Shown: positions 5,894 through 9,110 of the stretch, in pieces
Layout: each line of letters starts with the position of its first letter
How positions within the stretch are numbered: position 1 is the stretch's first letter
Notes under the pieces: generated by a model
What the model was told of the DNA's origin: nothing
Database searches by the model: none
The model's input: only the letters and a program-made list of their open reading frames with translations
Made by a program: the position numbers and the translations under genes
Assembly (NCBI GenBank): GCA_005884825.1
Contig: VAZT01000202.1
Coordinates: 1-9,110, forward strand
Length of the DNA: 9,110 nucleotides
From: Alphaproteobacteria bacterium
GTDB taxonomy: Bacteria; Pseudomonadota; Alphaproteobacteria; ATCC43930; CGMCC-115725
Reading direction: 5' to 3'

Positions 5894-8167
5894 TCATTCG
5901 CCGCCGCGCGCCAGAACCTCGCGTTTTCCGACATGATTGGCGGGAGTGACAATGCCTTCCGTTTCCATACGCTCGATGATTCGGGCGGCGCGATTGTAGC
6001 CGATCTGAAGATGACGCTGGACAAAGCTCGTGGACGCCTTGCGCTCGCGACAGACCATCGCCACCGCCTGGGCATAGAGGTTGTCGGCCGATTGGCCATC
6101 CTCGTCCCCACTCAGCGGATCCACGCGGGTGATGCGTCCGCCGCCTGCCATATAGAGAAGGTCGCCCCGGCCGAGGAGCTGCTCGGCGCCGCCTTCGCCG
6201 AGGATCGTGCGGCTGTCGATTTTCGACGTCACCTGAAAGCTGATGCGGGTCGGGAAATTCGCCTTGATCGTGCCGGTGATGACGTCGACGGACGGGCGTT
6301 GCGTCGCCATGATCAGGTGAATCCCAGCGGCTCGGGCCATCTGTGCCAGACGCTGGATCGCCGTCTCGATTTCCTTACCCGCGACCATCATCAGATCCGC
6401 CATTTCGTCGACAACGACGACGATCAGCGGCAATTCGCTGGTATCGAACGGCTGCGGTTCGAAAATCGGCTTCCCCGTTTCGGGATCGAACCCCGTCTGG
6501 ACCTCCCGGATCACGCTTTCACCCTTGGCCTCGGCATCGGCCAGACGGGCGTTGAACCCGTCGATATTGCGGACTCCGAGCTTTGACATCTTGCGGTAGC
6601 GGTTCTCCATCTCCCGCACCGTCCATTTCAACGCCAGCACCGCTTTCCGCGGATCGGTGACTACCGGCGCGAGGAGGTGCGGAATGCCGTCATAGACGGA
6701 GAGTTCGAGCATTTTCGGGTCGATCATGATGAATTTGCAGCGGTCCGGCGACATCCGGTACAGGATCGACAGGATCATCGTGTTGATGCCGACCGATTTG
6801 CCGGACCCAGTGGTGCCGGCGATCAACAGATGCGGCATCTTCGCGAGGTCGGCCAGCACCGGCTCACCGGAAATGTCCTTGCCCAGGATTAGCGCGAGGC
6901 GTCCGGGGTGGCTCTCGTAAACCGGCGAATCGAGCAGTTCGCGCAGAAACACCGTTTCCGCCTTGCGGTTGGGGAGCTCGATGCCGATCACGTTTCGGCC
7001 CGAAACCACCGCGACGCGAACCGAAATGGCGCTCATCGAGCGAGCAATGTCGTCGGCAAGACCAATGATCCGCGACGCCTTGATTCCGGGGGCCGGCTCG
7101 AACTCGTACAATGTGACGACCGGCCCCGGGCGAACCTGAACGATCTGACCGCGGACGCCAAAATCATCGAGCACTGTCTCGAGCAGCCGGGCGTTTTTTT
7201 CCAGCGCTTCCTCGTTGATCGCTTCAGCCTTGGCCACCGGCGGCTTCATCAGAAGATCGAGTGAGGGCAGTATCGGCTGCTGCTCGGGTTCGAGGTCAAG
7301 CGCCGGCTGGCGCTCTCCTTCGGAACGTTTTCCTGGTGCGGACGGCCTCGCCGCCGGCGCGATGAAACGAACGAGCCCGCCTCGGTCACGCGCTTGGTTG
7401 AGCCGGGGTTCGCGCCGGCTGGGTAACGGCGTGACCACCGGCGGGTGCCGCACCTCGTGAGCATCGGAGCGGCGATCGGTCTCCGGGTTGCGCGCGAGAC
7501 GCGATTTTTGCCCACGGCGCCAAACCCGGGCAAGCAGAGAGCTGGCCTCGGCCGAACCGCTCCCGGAAAGCTCGGCGAGGCGTGTAGCACCCCGCCCAGC
7601 GCCCGCACCAATCGCGCGCCAATCTCGCAGAGACAGCCCCATGGTAGCCAGCAACAGGAGGCCGGCAATCGCCGCAGCCGCCATCGAAATAGGCAACACC
7701 GCGGTGCCGAGCCCGGAGCGCACCAAGAGGCGCTCCATAACCCATCCAATGGCGCCGCCGGGGCCCGCCGGCGGAGAGAGCGCTCCGAGATCGAGGATCG
7801 AAAGCGCCACCGCCCCCAGCGTAAGAATCGCCGGAAGGAGCGCCAATCGGGTCCAGGCGGACCGCAGCGGGCGGTGCAGCACAAGTCGAAACGACCAGGC
7901 GAGCAGGAGCAGAGGGATCAAGAAGCATGCGAGCCCAAGACTCTGCCACAAGAGGTCGGCCAGCACCGCTCCATCGTGGCCGAGGAAATTGTGAGGCACC
8001 GCGTCGACGGCGGTGTTCAGCGATCCATCACGCGGGTCATAGGTGAACAATGACAGGAAGAGCAAAAAGCAGGCCAGCAACAGAGCGAAGCCGAACGCCT
8101 CCGCAAGCCGGTGCTTCAAAACTGCAAGCGCTTGTATACCTGCCCCACGACCTGTCGATTTGGCCAT
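5894..8167 (-). CDS. ftsK: DNA translocase FtsK
   Basis: The 757-residue protein is the septum-linked, ATP-driven DNA pump of chromosome segregation and dimer resolution. The N-terminus has four membrane helices (about 24-42, 68-95, 107-127, 153-176). A charged, Pro/Arg-rich linker (about 180-310) leads to the alpha domain (about 315-410). The RecA-like motor follows: Walker A GTTGSGKS (451-458), MIDPKMLELSVYDG, NRYRKMSKLGVRNIDGFN, Walker B LIVVVVDEMADL (581-592) and MATQRPSVDVITG. The C-terminal gamma winged helix (about 695-750, KASTSFVQRHLQIGYNRAAR) reads DNA polarity sequences. Between GGGRITRV (675-682) and the gamma domain there are only about 17 residues; the usual HGPFVSDEEVE-type stretch is absent. 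The ATG follows GGGGGGA, five bases upstream. Confidence 0.96.
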   Translation of the reverse strand: MAKSTGRGAGIQALAVLKHRLAEAFGFALLLACFLLFLSLFTYDPRDGSLNTAVDAVPHNFLGHDGAVLADLLWQSLGLACFLIPLLLLAWSFRLVLHRPLRSAWTRLALLPAILTLGAVALSILDLGALSPPAGPGGAIGWVMERLLVRSGLGTAVLPISMAAAAIAGLLLLATMGLSLRDWRAIGAGAGRGATRLAELSGSGSAEASSLLARVWRRGQKSRLARNPETDRRSDAHEVRHPPVVTPLPSRREPRLNQARDRGGLVRFIAPAARPSAPGKRSEGERQPALDLEPEQQPILPSLDLLMKPPVAKAEAINEEALEKNARLLETVLDDFGVRGQIVQVRPGPVVTLYEFEPAPGIKASRIIGLADDIARSMSAISVRVAVVSGRNVIGIELPNRKAETVFLRELLDSPVYESHPGRLALILGKDISGEPVLADLAKMPHLLIAGTTGSGKSVGINTMILSILYRMSPDRCKFIMIDPKMLELSVYDGIPHLLAPVVTDPRKAVLALKWTVREMENRYRKMSKLGVRNIDGFNARLADAEAKGESVIREVQTGFDPETGKPIFEPQPFDTSELPLIVVVVDEMADLMMVAGKEIETAIQRLAQMARAAGIHLIMATQRPSVDVITGTIKANFPTRISFQVTSKIDSRTILGEGGAEQLLGRGDLLYMAGGGRITRVDPLSGDEDGQSADNLYAQAVAMVCRERKASTSFVQRHLQIGYNRAARIIERMETEGIVTPANHVGKREVLARGGE

Positions 8168-8318
8168 GCTGTCCCCCCGGCGCCGGCCGGAACCAGAATA
8201 CCTCAGCCTTCAGTTACATCAGCTGCCGCTTCTGTGCAAATATGGAAAGCTCGCCGCGCGTTTTGGCCGAGCCCAGTATGTCCTCATGTCTTCGGCAGGT
8301 GCCCGGCGAGGGGGAGCG

Positions 8319-8350
8319 GGCGGGGAGGCACGGGCCCCGCCTCCCCCGCC
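8319..8350. repeat. GC-rich bulged hairpin upstream of ftsK
   Basis: GGCGGGGAGGC (8319-8329) pairs with GCCTCCCCCGCC (8339-8350) apart from one bulged C, around the nine-base loop ACGGGCCCC. Neither strand has a T-run after it, so it is not a standard intrinsic terminator. It could stabilise the malQ transcript end or pause polymerase ahead of ftsK. Confidence 0.6.
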
Positions 8351-8406
8351 GACCCCCTGGGTAGACCGCCAGGGTAACCCGGGATCCCGCGGCTCATACC
8401 CAAGCT

Positions 8407-8441
8407 CGTCATGACGCTAATATAATCGCTTTCTTCGAAGA
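8407..8441. promoter_or_regulatory. Two 10-bp palindromes flanking a TATAAT-like box
   Basis: CGTCATGACG (8407-8416) and TCTTCGAAGA (8432-8441) are perfect palindromes with centres 25 bp apart. TATAAT lies between them at 8421-8426; the minus strand, which reads toward ftsK, offers TATATT at the same place. The layout of dyads around a -10-like box is what an operator-controlled promoter could look like. No protein is assigned, and no matching -35 element was found. Confidence 0.35.
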
Positions 8442-8467
8442 CATGCGGGTCATCACGCTCGGTTTCT

Positions 8468-9110
8468 TCATTCCGTCGCCGCGCCCAGGCGCGCCTCCTC
8501 GATCAGCGCCGCGACGTGCCGCAACTCGAAGCCGCGGTCGATCTCCTCGAGGCTGCGGGACAAACGCCGGCGCCAGTTGGGATGCGCATCGGTGGTACCG
8601 GGCAAATTCGCCTGCTCGGCCTCGGAGAGCACGTCCTCGAGCTGAACCAGCATCAGACGAGCGCGCGAGCGACCGAGATATGCGAGGATGGCGTCCGCGA
8701 GATCGGTCGTATAGACTGCGCTGCCGCCTTCAGGGAGAAATTCCTCTATTTGGGCGGCTTCAATCAACCCTTCCCGAACGAGCGCGGCGAGCAACAGACT
8801 CCGGTCGCGGTGGCGCTCGGCTGCCTCGGCCTCCTCGGCATGCCGGTCGGGGTAAAGTCCAAGACGCCGGCGCCAAACGATATCGGCACCCAACCAGAAC
8901 CCCTTCAGGGTTGCGATGTCGTGAGTCGCCGGCGAAGCTGCGGCCAGCGCCGGGTATTGGGTCGGCGGCACGAATGTCCCATCATTTCTGCGCTCAAAGA
9001 CGAAAATTCGGTACGACAATATGTTGGCCGAATGCATGGTGTCGCGAAACCCATCGGGCACAGTGCCGAGATCTTCGCCGACAACGGCGCAAGCCTGGCA
9101 ACAGCTCTCG
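8468..9110 (-). CDS. malQ: 4-alpha-glucanotransferase (amylomaltase), C-terminal part
   Basis: The frame is open to the window edge, so the N-terminal part lies outside. The GTG at 9061 is an internal Val codon, not the start. The visible part matches the end of MalQ, a family GH77 enzyme that moves alpha-1,4-glucan segments between maltodextrins in the cytoplasm. It contains VVGEDLGTVPDGFR, whose Glu (codon 9076-9074) is the general acid/base in the family, and SPATHDIATLKGFW, whose THD Asp (codon 8920-8918) is the third conserved carboxylate. It closes with VQLEDVLSEAEQANLPGTTD and HPNWRRRL, the normal MalQ C-terminus. The stop precedes a 300-bp gap to ftsK, so the two may be separate transcription units. 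Confidence 0.93.
   Translation of the reverse strand, partial: ESCCQACAVVGEDLGTVPDGFRDTMHSANILSYRIFVFERRNDGTFVPPTQYPALAAASPATHDIATLKGFWLGADIVWRRRLGLYPDRHAEEAEAAERHRDRSLLLAALVREGLIEAAQIEEFLPEGGSAVYTTDLADAILAYLGRSRARLMLVQLEDVLSEAEQANLPGTTDAHPNWRRRLSRSLEEIDRGFELRHVAALIEEARLGAATE

Larger units (their letters stand above)
8168..8467. other. 300-bp malQ-ftsK intergenic region rich in dyads
   Basis: No convincing gene is present. The half nearest malQ holds five dyads in about 125 bases: a GC hairpin (8319-8350, one bulge), CCCTGG/CCAGGG (8355-8374), CGGGATCCCG (8380-8389), CGTCATGACG (8407-8416) and TCTTCGAAGA (8432-8441). An AT-rich box (TATAAT at 8421-8426, TATATT on the minus strand from 8425) lies between the last two and could be the -10 of a promoter for ftsK, but no good -35 element is seen. 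GTCATGACGCT (8408-8418) recurs with one change at 8449-8459. The half nearest ftsK holds only its ribosome binding site. There is no T-run marking an intrinsic terminator for malQ. Confidence 0.55.

Noticed and set aside
5888..6586. Plus-strand frame of 232 codons opposite ftsK
   Set aside because: The minus strand here encodes conserved FtsK motor and gamma motifs; the plus frame is rich in His, Arg and Asp as expected of an antisense shadow.
8211..8239. TTGCAC with 17-bp spacing to TAACTG as ftsK promoter
   Set aside because: The -35 is fair but the -10 matches the consensus at only two of six positions.
8421..8426. TATAAT as a plus-strand promoter
   Set aside because: No -35 element at proper distance and no plus-strand gene follows; it is kept only as a possible minus-strand box.
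9059..9061. GTG as start of a 197-residue gene
   Set aside because: The frame continues upstream with GEDLGTVP, a conserved MalQ motif, so this codon is an internal Val.

Overview
The window looks like chromosomal DNA of a GC-rich alphaproteobacterium. The proteins are of alphaproteobacterial type, with GC-rich wobble positions throughout. From general knowledge, not a search, ftsK followed by lolA and a nearby xth is a familiar alphaproteobacterial neighbourhood. I see no insertion sequence, phage gene, CRISPR array, tRNA or rRNA. Genus cannot be set from the sequence.

Left part, plus strand (1-3284): three closely spaced genes that read as one operon. First is the 3' part of an ABC exporter-type gene, cut by the window start. 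Its nucleotide-binding domain is very unusual: Walker A and the signature motif lie about 390 residues apart, with extra copies of a Q-loop/X-loop-like segment between them, and several ATPase motif residues are altered. Next is a 160-residue stand-alone cyclic-nucleotide-binding-domain protein with a very strong ribosome binding site. Last is a 168-residue stand-alone SAM-dependent methyltransferase. An altered ABC exporter, a possible nucleotide sensor and a small methyltransferase together are the best candidate here for an undescribed functional unit.

Middle and right part, minus strand (9110 down to 3262): the 3' part of malQ (4-alpha-glucanotransferase, cut by the window end), a 300-bp gap rich in dyad symmetries, ftsK (DNA translocase), a lolA-like lipoprotein carrier, a class I glutamine amidotransferase of the gamma-glutamyl-GABA hydrolase type, a 275-bp leader rich in secondary structure, and xth (exodeoxyribonuclease III). 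xth converges with the methyltransferase gene and overlaps it by 23 bp. ftsK, lolA and the amidotransferase gene are packed closely enough for cotranscription. A strong terminator-like hairpin then lies between the amidotransferase gene and xth, so xth is either separately controlled or attenuated.

Points that stand out: the expanded and degenerate ABC nucleotide-binding domain; an FtsK that seems to lack a normally conserved stretch between the motor core and the DNA-reading gamma domain; a 77-nt long-arm inverted repeat, with an overlapping alternative hairpin, and a terminator in the xth leader; and a row of five dyads upstream of ftsK.
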